A stretch of DNA of 64,000 bases from Lysinibacillus macroides (GCF_001281525.1 NZ_LGCI01000005.1:186001-250000), one strand, 5' to 3'. Positions 33,869 through 42,968 are shown, numbered from the stretch's first letter. A program made the numbers and translations. The notes: generated by a model not told the origin, from the letters alone.

Positions 33869-34064
33869 GATTCAACAGTGACTAAAAACCAATTTGCTAA
33901 AATTGGATAGAAAAGTAGTTACGAAGCAAGAAAGTTTTTATAGTTTTAATTTCGGGCTTATTTTGATAATTATTTCATATTTGAATAAGAGAGTATTTTG
34001 ATAGGCTAGCAAGTATCTATCATTTATCGTATACTAAAATAGAAAAATGGTAGATGGAGGAAAT

Positions 34065-35633
34065 ATGAGAAAGAACAATAGCAAATGGAAACTTGTCACT
34101 TTAGTCGCGATGATTTTTGTATTATGCTTATCGGCAATCCCTGCCAAGACAGTGATGGCAAGCACGACACAGCCAAAAAGGGAAATGCGCGCTGTCTGGA
34201 TTTCAACGGTTCAGAATATTGATATGAAAGCAGGCATGACTCAGGAGCAATACATAGCTTGGGCACGCAAAACATTGGATCAATTAAAGGCCAGCAAATT
34301 GAATACTGTAATTTATCAAGTAAGACCAATAAATGATGCACTGTATGCGTCTGAGCTAGCACCATGGTCGTCCTACATAACAGGGAAAAAGCAAGGCACA
34401 AATCCCGGTTACGATCCTCTTGAAATTATGGTAGAGGAGGCACATAAACGAGGCATGGAGCTACATGCATGGATGAATCCATATCGTGTCACAATGCCTA
34501 ACCAAAAACTAACAGACCTTGCTGCCAATAATGTGGCAAGAACGAATCCAAACTGGGTTATCAAATATGGCAAGCAATATTATTTAAACCCTGGTTTACC
34601 AGAAGTGCAAAACTATTTAGTCGATACAGTAAGAGAGCTAGTAGCTAATTATGATATTGATGCAGTCCATATGGATGATTATTTTTATCCATATAAAATT
34701 GCCAATGAAGCCTTTCCAGATCAAGCAGCCTATAAAAAATATGGTACTTCCTTTAAAAAAGTAGATGATTGGCGACGAGATAATGTCAATCAGCTCGTAG
34801 AAAATCTCTACACAGCTATTAAAGACACTAAGCCGTATGTGCAATTTGGGATTTCACCATTCGGCGTATGGCGCAATAAATCGCTAGATCCAACAGGAAG
34901 TGATACGCGAGCAGGTGTCAATAATTACGATGATTTATATGCAGATGTTAGAACATGGATTCAAAATGGCAAGGTTGATTACATTACACCTCAAATTTAT
35001 TGGTCAAGAACATTAGCTGTTGCCAAATACGGTACGTTACTTGATTGGTGGAGCCATGAAGTACAAACCTATGCACAGACACATCCTGTTCAGTTGTATA
35101 TTGGGCTTGCTGATTACAAGGTAGGCGTTGATAGTGACGCAGCATGGAAAAATAAAATGGAGCTACCTGAACAAATCATAGCAAATCGCTCAGAAAAGAC
35201 AGCAGCTAGCGGGCAGATGCATTTCTCCTTAAGAAGTATGCAAAACAACAAATTAGGCTATGCAACAATTATTAATCAGCAGCTATATAACTATACGGCG
35301 CTGACACCAGATACATCTTGGAACGATGCTACAGCACCTGACAAGCCGACTTTTGTGCAAGTGACAAAAGAAAAGGCTGGTCGCACGATTGAAATTATAG
35401 ACGACAATAAAACACAGCCACGTAAGTATGTGATTTATCGTTTTACAGGGAACAAAGAAGGTTCTTATACTGACCCTCGAAATATCGTAGATGTTGTTTA
35501 TAATACGGATGGCATCACTACATTTGTGGATAAGACAGCTCTTGCTCAGCGCAGCTATATATATGGCATTTCGGCTGTATCTGCTACAGGCGTAGAAAGC
35601 AAGGAAATTTTTGTGGTACAAGCAGACAAGTAA
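34065..35633 (+). CDS. Secreted GHL10 (DUF187)-type glycoside hydrolase-like protein
   Basis: 522 residues with a signal peptide (KLVTLVAMIFVLCLSAIPAKTVMAS). The catalytic-type TIM barrel follows: REMRAVWISTVQNIDM, LNTVIYQVRP, LHAWMNPYRV, YYLNPGLPEVQNYLVDTVRELV, DAVHMDDYFYPY, FGISPFGVWRN and VDYITPQIYWS are hallmarks of the GHL10/YngK family. A C-terminal beta domain from about residue 420 ends the protein. The ATG at 34065 has GGAGG upstream; an upstream ATG at 34047 is not preferred. It is likely released or wall-associated and acts on peptidoglycan or another glycan, but the substrate is not known. Confidence 0.87.
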   Translation: MRKNNSKWKLVTLVAMIFVLCLSAIPAKTVMASTTQPKREMRAVWISTVQNIDMKAGMTQEQYIAWARKTLDQLKASKLNTVIYQVRPINDALYASELAPWSSYITGKKQGTNPGYDPLEIMVEEAHKRGMELHAWMNPYRVTMPNQKLTDLAANNVARTNPNWVIKYGKQYYLNPGLPEVQNYLVDTVRELVANYDIDAVHMDDYFYPYKIANEAFPDQAAYKKYGTSFKKVDDWRRDNVNQLVENLYTAIKDTKPYVQFGISPFGVWRNKSLDPTGSDTRAGVNNYDDLYADVRTWIQNGKVDYITPQIYWSRTLAVAKYGTLLDWWSHEVQTYAQTHPVQLYIGLADYKVGVDSDAAWKNKMELPEQIIANRSEKTAASGQMHFSLRSMQNNKLGYATIINQQLYNYTALTPDTSWNDATAPDKPTFVQVTKEKAGRTIEIIDDNKTQPRKYVIYRFTGNKEGSYTDPRNIVDVVYNTDGITTFVDKTALAQRSYIYGISAVSATGVESKEIFVVQADK

Positions 35634-35724
35634 AACAGTAATCAAAATGGATATAGGAATGGCTGGAAGCTTTGTATACCTACTGTATAGTGCTAATAAA
35701 GCTATTGAATGTTGATTATAAGCG

Positions 35725-35764
35725 AAGAGCCTTACTACGCTTTATACGTAGCAAGGCTCTTTAA
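35725..35764 (+). terminator. Terminator of the GHL10 gene
   Basis: AAGAGCCTTACTACG pairs with CGTAGCAAGGCTCTT with one bulge, followed by TTAAAG. The stem is long, about 14 bp. Confidence 0.75.
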
Positions 35765-35941
35765 AGTTGTTTCAAATTACATTGTTTATGTAATATTTAA
35801 AAATGAATAACCAAGCTGTTTACTTCTTATTCAACTAACGCCCTCATTAGTTGTAGGGTGGTTTTTCACAAATATATAAAGTTTTAAATACTCCATTTGG
35901 TAAAAGGTAATAAATGAACGATCGTTAAATCTTTATAATCA

Positions 35942-36373
35942 CTACAGTTTATCAATTACTTTTGTTAGCTTTTGTAGTGCGGATAAAAAATTTGTTAATT
36001 CTTCAGGTGATAAACTCGCATAATATTTTTCAGAAACTTGCTGCATAAATTTTTCCATTTCTTTTTTATACAGCCATCCTTTTTCGCCTAATTCAACTGA
36101 AAATGTACGCTTATCTTCTGAATGTTGCTTTCTATAAATATAGCCTTCCATTTCAAGCTTTACTAACTGCTGGCTGATAGCACTTTTGGTAATATTCATT
36201 TTTTCTGCTAACTCTGTGGGAGTGGAGGAGGGATGCCGAATAATTAAAGTTAATAACGTATATTGCTGATTATTTAATTGGAAATTCGTATAAGTTCTTT
36301 CTTTTGTTTCAAGCAACAGCCATAGTTCTTCCAGTGTTTGATTAATTTTCTCAGGTAGGTTTTCATTTTCCAT
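35942..36373 (-). CDS. MarR-family transcriptional regulator
   Basis: 143-residue winged-helix regulator: QYTLLTLIIRHPSSTPTELAEKMNITKSAISQQLVKLEMEGYIYRKQHSEDKRTFSVELGEKG is the MarR DNA-binding region with the wing. The ATG at 36373 overlaps the stop of the membrane-protein gene before it; a GTG at 36388 is also in frame. It is the second gene of a two-gene unit whose promoter holds a perfect palindrome, so it most likely represses its own operon. The ligand is not known. Confidence 0.87.
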   Translation of the reverse strand: MENENLPEKINQTLEELWLLLETKERTYTNFQLNNQQYTLLTLIIRHPSSTPTELAEKMNITKSAISQQLVKLEMEGYIYRKQHSEDKRTFSVELGEKGWLYKKEMEKFMQQVSEKYYASLSPEELTNFLSALQKLTKVIDKL

Positions 36374-36659
36374 CCTTTTGTTTACCACCTTTTCTTCTCC
36401 AATTTTTTGGGTTTAGCTTACTTTTATATTTAGTCACGACTTCTTTCCCAACAAAAGCTACACCTATCAAAAAAAAGATTTCTCCCACTACTATACATGT
36501 TGTAATAACAGTTGCCTTGATGTGAATTGGAAAAGGGGTAAATGGTACGATAGCAGCGAAACCCCATAGGACAGGATAAAGGATTAGAAGCCCTATTCCA
36601 AGTTTAAAAAGGAATGGTTTCTTTTGCTTATCTCCATTAGAAATGATATCTTTTTTCAA
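36363..36659 (-). CDS. Small membrane protein with RND 'transporter suffix'-like region
   Basis: 98 residues. TTG start with AGGAGG 7 bases upstream (the longer frame to 36704 has no such site and would run through the operator). Two hydrophobic spans, ILYPVLWGFAAIVPFTPF and ATVITTCIVVGEIFFLIGVAF, then GKEVVTKYKSK. This pattern (VPF.P...KA...EI.F..G...GKEV..KYK) is what I know as a transporter suffix domain, found at the end of RND exporters or as a stand-alone protein. Function unknown. It is coupled to the MarR gene. Confidence 0.65.
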   Translation of the reverse strand: MKKDIISNGDKQKKPFLFKLGIGLLILYPVLWGFAAIVPFTPFPIHIKATVITTCIVVGEIFFLIGVAFVGKEVVTKYKSKLNPKNWRRKGGKQKDGK

Positions 36660-36673
36660 TTTTAATCCTCCTG

Positions 36674-36694
36674 ATTTAGTTAAGTTAACTAAAT
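36674..36694 (-). promoter_or_regulatory. Perfect 21-bp palindrome, likely MarR operator
   Basis: Arms ATTTAGTTAA and TTAACTAAAT around one central base. It touches the -10 box of the promoter at 36693-36721 (minus), so bound MarR would block transcription start. Confidence 0.75.
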
Positions 36695-36721
36695 TATATA
36701 CCATAACTTATTTGAGTACAA
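36693..36721 (-). promoter_or_regulatory. Promoter of the suffix-protein/MarR operon
   Basis: Minus strand TTGTAC (36721-36716), 17 bases, TATAAT (36698-36693). Confidence 0.7.
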
Positions 36722-37250
36722 GGCTTTGAAATGCATTTACTAAAATCAAGTTATTATATAAAAACTTGCCCGATAAACCATTTCCTAATTGAGCTAACCT
36801 GCTCTATTAGTGAAAGAAGAATTTTTAAACAACTATATTCTTTTTTTAACGACGCTATTGTAAATTAAATAACTTTAGGATCTTTGCACATCCGCCATTC
36901 CTGTATTTTTTATAAAATATGATGATCAAATAAAACTTTTAGAAAGTAAGTAGAATGTCAGTGAACTGGATATTAGATGATTCGCTGGCATTTTTATATT
37001 CTTTCATGGAGATGGAAAATATAAGGAAGAGCATATTTTGAAGAAAATGAGGGTTAACAAAAATATAAGGGAGAAGAAGGAATCTAGCCTGTATGGTCGC
37101 TGATTGTTGGGAGAAGTGAGATAGAAAAGCGACAGCTTCATATCGTGTCAACTGAAAAGCCTGTCGCTATTCAGACATTCGGATGGACAATATCAGTCGC
37201 AACAACCGTGTATGTGGAGGTAGTAACGGTTATCTTACATTTTTTGAGGT
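36722..37250. other. Gene-free region with hairpins
   Basis: Nothing coding is supported here. A hairpin AATGTCAGTGAA/TTCGCTGGCATT (36955-36992, with T-run on plus) and an AGCGACAG/CTGTCGCT repeat (37128-37168) are visible. Open frames on either strand lack ribosome sites and family features. Possibly a remnant next to the Rpn-like gene. Confidence 0.35.
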
Positions 37251-37257
37251 GATAGAT

Positions 37258-38157
37258 CTAAAAAGTTTTAGCAGCTTGATAAATTTCATCCAGCTCATCT
37301 TTTGTAAACTTACTATCAGCAATGATTTTATCAATAAAAGTTTGAGGCAGACCTTCTCGAATAGCTGCAATTAATGTTTTCCGTTGAGCTTGTTTGAAGC
37401 CTTCTTCATGCCCCGCTTGAACCATTTTATTAATTTCAGCTTGAATATAATCCATTTTGTTCAGCTCCTCCAAAATTTTAAGTTGGTACTCCTCACTTAG
37501 ATACTTTTTTGGTAAAGTGAAAATAGTGCCAGATAACATCAAACGGGTAACGACATCTTTTAGCGGACGAATATCTTTTACTGCTTGGAGCGCATCCACT
37601 TCGATCTTTTCAGTTGAATCGTTAAACAGGGCGTGATAGGCAATGGTCATGATTTCCTCGCTTGTAAGATCAATAGAAGGTTCGTTATGAATCTTAGCGA
37701 TGATTTGGTCATAACGATGGTTTTGCTCCATCTCACTCAAAAAGATGGGCGTGAATGTGTAGTGCATACTGCTGATATTTAACTTATGTTTTACTGTATT
37801 TCGCTGAATATGTGGTGCGTAAATTACAACACTTTCAATCAAAACATCAATACGAAAATCATATTTATACTTAGTATATATGCCAAGTACATATTTCGCA
37901 AATCGTTCTAAGTCTTTCTGATTCGTCGTTGTTTGGTATTCAATATGTAACAGACTGTCATCTTCTAACAGATAAAGAATATCTGCCTTATCATCTGCTG
38001 TTGAAACATCAGGTAAATCTGTGGATAACACATCTTTTACTTTTGCTGTTGGAAAGGAAAAGATAGCGAGCGGTGATTGACCTGCCATTTGTTCAGCTAA
38101 AAGTCGCTGTGTAATATCGACGCTGTTGCGATGTATTTTTACTTTTTCTTGTTTCAA
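37258..38157 (-). CDS. Rpn/PD-(D/E)XK-family putative nuclease
   Basis: 299-residue protein of the Rpn (recombination-promoting nuclease/transposase-associated) type. The nuclease-like signature is KADILYLLEDDSLLHIEYQTTTNQKDLERFAKYVLGIY, with D then E-x-Q, and a C-terminal part rich in charged helices ending in EEGFKQAQRKTLIAAIREGLPQTFIDKIIAD. TTG start with GAGGGG. It sits directly next to an IS256 element; such genes are often found in mobile contexts. Activity is inferred from the family; the catalytic Lys is replaced by Gln as is common in this group. Confidence 0.75.
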   Translation of the reverse strand: MKQEKVKIHRNSVDITQRLLAEQMAGQSPLAIFSFPTAKVKDVLSTDLPDVSTADDKADILYLLEDDSLLHIEYQTTTNQKDLERFAKYVLGIYTKYKYDFRIDVLIESVVIYAPHIQRNTVKHKLNISSMHYTFTPIFLSEMEQNHRYDQIIAKIHNEPSIDLTSEEIMTIAYHALFNDSTEKIEVDALQAVKDIRPLKDVVTRLMLSGTIFTLPKKYLSEEYQLKILEELNKMDYIQAEINKMVQAGHEEGFKQAQRKTLIAAIREGLPQTFIDKIIADSKFTKDELDEIYQAAKTF

Positions 38158-38394
38158 GTCGTCCCCTCATTTCTGTGTAGTTGTAGAGAATCCATTTCTG
38201 CCTATTTAGACTATCTTATTTTCTCATATTTTTATGCAATTCTATCAACGTATTTATAATTAAAAAACAGCCATTCAAGCAATAAAGGAGAGTATAAAAT
38301 ATTTTGTGTAAATAGAAAATTCCATAGAAAAAGGAAGACCCTTTCTTGGTAGAATTAAGTCACCACAACCAATCCTAGAAAAGAGGTCTTCCCT

Positions 38395-39591
38395 ATGAAT
38401 CAGTTTACAACAGAAATTGTCGATGCACTAGTCAAAAAACAAGATATTACCGAGGTTTTTCGTTCGCACTTGGAAATGGCGATCAACTCGCTACTGGCGA
38501 CAGAGCTGACGGAATTTTTGGATTACGAAAAATACGATCGTATCGGGTTCAACTCAGGCAATTCTCGCAATGGGTCTTATTCGCGTACACTTCACACGGA
38601 GTACGGCGATTTAACGCTTCAAATCCCGCGGGATCGCAACGGTGAGTTTAAACAACAGACAGTGGTACCATATAAGCGCTCGAACGATACGCTGGAAGAA
38701 ACGGTCATTCACTTGTTCAAAAAAGGCATTACGATGGCGGAAATTGCGCAATTAATTGAGAAAATGTATGGGCATCACTATACGCCGCAAACGATTTCGA
38801 ATATGACAAAGGCTGTTTCAGAAACGGTAGAAGCCTTTAATAACCGTCCTTTGCACAATCGTTACGTATGCGTGTATTTAGACGCGACGTATATTGCCGT
38901 GCGTCGTGATACGGTGTCAAAAGAGGCCGTCTATATTGCAGTTGGTATTCGTGAAGACGGCTCTAAAGAAGTGCTTGGCTATACGATTGCCCCAACAGAA
39001 TCGGCCTACAACTGGCAGGAGCTACTACAAGAGCTCAAAGACCGTGGTGTAGAAGACGTACTTTTATTCGTATCAGACGGCTTAAAAGGCATGGCAGACG
39101 CTGTGTTTAATGTGTTTCCAAAGGCAAAATATCAGGTGTGCCTTGTCCATGTGGCACGCAATATCATGCATAAAGTCCGAGTAGAAGATCGCAAGGAAGT
39201 GTGCGAGGATTTTAAAACGATTCACCAGGCAAAGAACGCTGAAGCAGCGAAAAAAGCGCTCGAGACGTTCTGCGAAAAATGGGGCAAATCGTATAAAAAA
39301 GTCGCACAAGGCTTACTCGAAAACCCGTATTTACTGACGTTTTACGGCTTTCCCAAGGCGATTTGGCGAAGCATCTACTCGACGAATTTAATCGAGTCGT
39401 TCAATAAGCAAATCAAAAAATATACAAAGCGCAAGGAACAGTTCCCGAACGAAGAATCGTTGGAGCGCTTTTTAGTGACGCAGTTCGAAGACTATAATCA
39501 ACGTTTCGCCACACGCTGCCACATCGGCTTCAATCAGGCCCGTGCAAAGCTAGAAGAAATGTTTGAGCAGCTGCACGAACCGGCAAACTAG
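38395..39591 (+). CDS. IS256-family transposase
   Basis: 398-residue mutator-type transposase. YLDATYIAVRR (D near residue 162), VSDGLKGMADAV (D near 228) and a late STNLIESFNKQIKKYTKRKEQFPNEESLERFL (E near 336) supply the DDE residues. The N-terminal region LTEFLDYEKYDR...NSRNGSYSRTLHTEYGDLTLQIPRDRNGEF is typical. GGTCTTCC-type weak site; ATG 38395. Codon use is richer in G+C than the neighbours, which fits acquired DNA. Frame is complete, so it could be active. Confidence 0.95.
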   Translation: MNQFTTEIVDALVKKQDITEVFRSHLEMAINSLLATELTEFLDYEKYDRIGFNSGNSRNGSYSRTLHTEYGDLTLQIPRDRNGEFKQQTVVPYKRSNDTLEETVIHLFKKGITMAEIAQLIEKMYGHHYTPQTISNMTKAVSETVEAFNNRPLHNRYVCVYLDATYIAVRRDTVSKEAVYIAVGIREDGSKEVLGYTIAPTESAYNWQELLQELKDRGVEDVLLFVSDGLKGMADAVFNVFPKAKYQVCLVHVARNIMHKVRVEDRKEVCEDFKTIHQAKNAEAAKKALETFCEKWGKSYKKVAQGLLENPYLLTFYGFPKAIWRSIYSTNLIESFNKQIKKYTKRKEQFPNEESLERFLVTQFEDYNQRFATRCHIGFNQARAKLEEMFEQLHEPAN

Positions 39592-39612
39592 ACCGGGACG
39601 CGCCAGCGCGAA

Positions 39613-39658
39613 ATTTGAGTGTGTAGGAAAGGGCTAGCCCTTTCCTACACACTCAAAT
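39613..39658. repeat. Perfect 46-bp palindrome inside the IS256 element
   Basis: Arms ATTTGAGTGTGTAGGAAAG and its exact complement meet at GGCTAGCC with no spacer. Located 22 bases after the transposase stop. It would form a very stable hairpin or cruciform. No T-run follows, so it is not an ordinary terminator. Confidence 0.95.
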
Positions 39659-39776
39659 CAACACTTCGAACAAGTACAATTGAATACACAGGTGATGAGT
39701 TCCCTTGAACGGGTGAATCGTCATTTACACAAAAATATTGACAGTACCTAAAAAAGCGAGAATGGCTGTTTATCAT

Positions 39777-42700
39777 TTAATTTTCTTTTATATCTTTACG
39801 GTTTTTCTTTAACATTTTTGATAGCATCTCATAAACAATTGGTACAACCACTAAAGTTAATAGTGTCGAAGATAATAAACCACCAATTACAGTAATGGCT
39901 AAGTCTTTTGAAATCAGACCACTACCACCAGTACCGAATGCCATTGGAAGCATTGCACCGATTGTGGCAATAGCTGTCATCAGAATTGGACGTAAACGAG
40001 TGGCTCCTGCTTCTAGGATTGCTTCACGCATGTTAAGACCGTCATGTTCCATATGGATAATACGATCGACTAATACAATGGCATTTGTGACAACAATACC
40101 AATTAACATTAATAGACCCATCATAACCGATACAGATATTGTTTGGCCTGTTACAAATAAACCAACAAATGCCCCGATTACAGCGAATGGTAGGGAGAAG
40201 AGGATAGCGAATGGTGCTAAACCTTCACCAAATGTTACAACTAAAATAAAGTAGACAATCGCAATAGCCGCTAGCATAGCAATACCTAGTTTAGTAAATG
40301 TTTCTTGCATATCAGCAGCTACACCTGCCACGCCTGTTGTCACGCCTTTTGGTAAATCTAATTTATCGATTTTTTTATCAGCAGCAGATGTTGCTTTTGA
40401 AATATCATCATCGATAATAGTGCCAGCTACAGTTGCAAAGTACTCACCTTTTGAACGAGCTAATGCGTTAAGTGTTGTACCTTCCTCAACATCTACTAAT
40501 TCGCCAATTGTCATGGTTGTACCTAATGCTGTTGGCACTTCAGTTGCTAACACATCATCAAGTGAAGTAGCTGCTGCTTTGGCATCACGTTGAACAATAA
40601 CCTCGATATCTTTGCCATCATTTTTCACAGTTGTTAAAACTTCTTTTGTGGCATGGGTATTTAAAGCCATAACAATTTGAGCTGTTGTTAAACCGTATTG
40701 TAAAACATTTTTTTGTTCGACTTTTAATACATGTTCCACGTATGGGTCTTCATTGTCTGATTTAATATCTTCTAAGCCATCTATTTCTTTTAATGCACCT
40801 TCTACTTGATTAACAGCATCGCGTAGCTTATCTAAATCATCGCTGTATAATGTATAGCTGACTTCATTAGAAGACATACCGCCCATTGATGAGAAGTCTT
40901 GAGATTTCCATTCTCCTGTTTGCTCGATATTAAATACATAGTCTTCCACTTCTTCACGCGCTTTAGGGAAGTCTTCCATATCAGGATCAAAGATTAGGTA
41001 CATTAATGCACCACCAGCACCGCCGCCCATCATCATTGCAGATGGATCGACATTATTGGCATCTGTGATGGAAACTTGTAAAATATCCACATCTTTGCGT
41101 TTCATTAATTCTTTTTCAACTTTTTCAACATTTGCTGCCGTTTCATCTGCTAGCTCACCTGTTGCAGGTGTATACGTTAAGTACATTACTTTTTCTTCCT
41201 GTGAGCCCATAAAGCTAAAACCAATTAATGGTGTTAAGGCGATAGACCCCACAAGTAATAAAATGGCAATAACGGATGTAATTATTTTATGGTTTAGGGA
41301 TTTTTCTAAAACACCTCTATACCAAATAGCAAGCTTACCTACTTCTTTATGCTGGCTTTCTTGCTTCTCACCATATAACTTTTTACGGAATAAGAAGTGA
41401 GAGAGAGCCGGTACGATTGTGATGGCTACAATTAATGATGCACCTAGCGCAAATGTCATTGTTAGCGCAAATGGCATAAATAATTCGCCAACCATACCAC
41501 CCACGAAAATAAGCGGTGCAAATACAGCTACCGTTACTAATGTGGACGAAAGAATTGGTTTGAACATTTCAATCGTTGCTTCACGAATAAGCGCACGACC
41601 TGTTAATTTTTCTTGTTTTAAATGGATACGTCGATAAATGTTTTCCACAACAACAATGGAGTCATCGATAACACGACCAATAGCGACGGTGATCGCACCA
41701 AGCGTCATAATATTTAATGTAATATCCATCCAGTTCAATAGCAGCAATGCCATAAACACAGAAACTGGAATAGAGATAATTGAAATAATCGTTGATTTGA
41801 AATCACGTAAGAATAATAAAATGATTAATACGGCGATTGCGCCACCAAACACTGCTTTTTCAATCATTGTGAACACAGAGTCTTCGATTGGAGCACCTTG
41901 GTCAAGAGAGATATCTACCTTTAAGCCGTCTAAACGTTTTTCTTCATCTTTCATCAGGTCTTTCACTGCATTAACCACAGTTACCGTATTTGCATCTTGA
42001 CCTTTGACGATTTGAATGGCTATAGCATCCTTACCATTTGTACGTGAGACAGATTGTACTTTACCCTCTACTTCAATTGTTGCAATATCACCAAGACGAA
42101 CGAATGGTGAAGGGTTTGTAGCTGAAGGTGTAACTGGAATTAATAATTCTTTTAACTCATCAACAGATTGTACTTTACCGTCTACTGAAACAGCCTGCTC
42201 ACCAACAGTAAATTGATATAAACCAAGTGACAGTGACATATCACTTGCCTGAATCATTTGTTTAACAGTATCCTCTGTTAAACCAAGTGCCGCCATTTTT
42301 TCTTCATCATATTTGAATGATACTTGTTCAATATGCTGACCGGTGATCGTAGCAGAGGCAACACCATCAATTTTTTCAATCTTTGGTAATAAAATATCCT
42401 CTACTGTGGAAGTTAGATCCACAATATCTTCTTTAGAGCTACTTACAGATAGAGCGACGACTGGCATCATATTCATGCTGATCGCCATAATCGTTGGCTC
42501 TTGTGCTCCTTCAGGCAATGTTAGATTATCTAAGGCTGCTTCTAACTGACGCTTTTTTTCATCCATATCAATTCCGTAGTCGTATTCAACTTGAACTTGT
42601 GCTACGTTTGAGGAGGATGTTGAATAAACTGCCTTGACATCTTCTAAACTTTCTATAGACTTTTCAAATGGAATGGACAATTCATCCATTACTTGTTCAG

Positions 42701-42869
42701 GCGTTGCACCTGGATATACGCCCATTACAATTAAATAGGGAATCGAAATATCGGGTATTGATTCCATTTTCATTCTTGTACCTGAGTAAATACCAGAGGC
42801 AGTAATAATAATGGTTAATAACCATACTGCCAATTTGTTTTTCAATACAAAATTAACTAAACCTTTCAC
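39777..42869 (-). CDS. swrC: RND multidrug/surfactin-type efflux protein SwrC-like
   Basis: RND/HAE1-family exporter of about 1030 residues with 12 spans in two halves and two large outer loops. Family blocks: NKLAVWLLTIIITASGIYSG...MESIPDISIPYLIV..YPGATPEQV, AIGRVIDDSIVVVENIYRR (span 4, the proton-relay pair DD), FVGGMVGELF, and a second-half VTNAIVLVDRI. B. subtilis SwrC/YerP, a self-resistance exporter for surfactin, is the nearest that I know. The frame is open to a TTG at 42905, but transcription should start near there; GTG at 42869 with AGGTG fits the family start (GLVNFVLKNK). Controlled by the divergent TetR gene. Substrate uncertain. Confidence 0.88.
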   Translation of the reverse strand: MKGLVNFVLKNKLAVWLLTIIITASGIYSGTRMKMESIPDISIPYLIVMGVYPGATPEQVMDELSIPFEKSIESLEDVKAVYSTSSSNVAQVQVEYDYGIDMDEKKRQLEAALDNLTLPEGAQEPTIMAISMNMMPVVALSVSSSKEDIVDLTSTVEDILLPKIEKIDGVASATITGQHIEQVSFKYDEEKMAALGLTEDTVKQMIQASDMSLSLGLYQFTVGEQAVSVDGKVQSVDELKELLIPVTPSATNPSPFVRLGDIATIEVEGKVQSVSRTNGKDAIAIQIVKGQDANTVTVVNAVKDLMKDEEKRLDGLKVDISLDQGAPIEDSVFTMIEKAVFGGAIAVLIILLFLRDFKSTIISIISIPVSVFMALLLLNWMDITLNIMTLGAITVAIGRVIDDSIVVVENIYRRIHLKQEKLTGRALIREATIEMFKPILSSTLVTVAVFAPLIFVGGMVGELFMPFALTMTFALGASLIVAITIVPALSHFLFRKKLYGEKQESQHKEVGKLAIWYRGVLEKSLNHKIITSVIAILLLVGSIALTPLIGFSFMGSQEEKVMYLTYTPATGELADETAANVEKVEKELMKRKDVDILQVSITDANNVDPSAMMMGGGAGGALMYLIFDPDMEDFPKAREEVEDYVFNIEQTGEWKSQDFSSMGGMSSNEVSYTLYSDDLDKLRDAVNQVEGALKEIDGLEDIKSDNEDPYVEHVLKVEQKNVLQYGLTTAQIVMALNTHATKEVLTTVKNDGKDIEVIVQRDAKAAATSLDDVLATEVPTALGTTMTIGELVDVEEGTTLNALARSKGEYFATVAGTIIDDDISKATSAADKKIDKLDLPKGVTTGVAGVAADMQETFTKLGIAMLAAIAIVYFILVVTFGEGLAPFAILFSLPFAVIGAFVGLFVTGQTISVSVMMGLLMLIGIVVTNAIVLVDRIIHMEHDGLNMREAILEAGATRLRPILMTAIATIGAMLPMAFGTGGSGLISKDLAITVIGGLLSSTLLTLVVVPIVYEMLSKMLKKNRKDIKEN

Positions 42870-42911
42870 CTTTACACCTACCCTTAATTGACTATCTGAA
42901 TTCAATTATTT

Positions 42912-42940
42912 ATACTAATGACTAATCGGTCATTTGTCAA
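42912..42940 (-). promoter_or_regulatory. swrC promoter with TetR operator in the spacer
   Basis: Minus strand TTGACA (42940-42935), 17 bases, TAGTAT (42917-42912). An inverted repeat AATGAC-TAATCG-GTCATT (42917-42934) fills the spacer, the classic site of a TetR repressor encoded on the other side. Confidence 0.75.
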
Positions 42941-42968
42941 CGAAATGCATTAGGAGAGAATTAAAAAT

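Larger units (their letters stand above)
38288..39748 (+). mobile_element. IS256-family insertion sequence, about 1460 bp
   Basis: Contains one full-length IS256-type transposase. The inner ends share TTTTGTGTAAAT (38302-38313 and, inverted, 39722-39733), with only partial match further out (right end GGTACTGTCAATAT, left end GAGAGTATAAAATA). Flanks at the proposed ends, CAATAAAG (left) and TAAAAAAG (right), agree at 6 of 8 positions, compatible with an aged 8-bp duplication. The ends are approximate. The arms of one terminator hairpin lie on its two sides. Confidence 0.8.
38265..39771 (-). other. Terminator of the swrC-like gene, split by IS256
   Basis: On the minus strand AAACAGCCATTC (39771-39760), just after the RND gene stop, is the exact complement of GAATGGCTGTTT (38276-38265), which is followed by TTTAATT. 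Together they are one 12-bp T-tailed terminator with the IS in its loop. Confidence 0.8.

Noticed and set aside
36939..37374. Open frames of 70 (minus) and 63 (plus) codons
   Set aside because: No ribosome site or family features; one overlaps the Rpn-like gene end.
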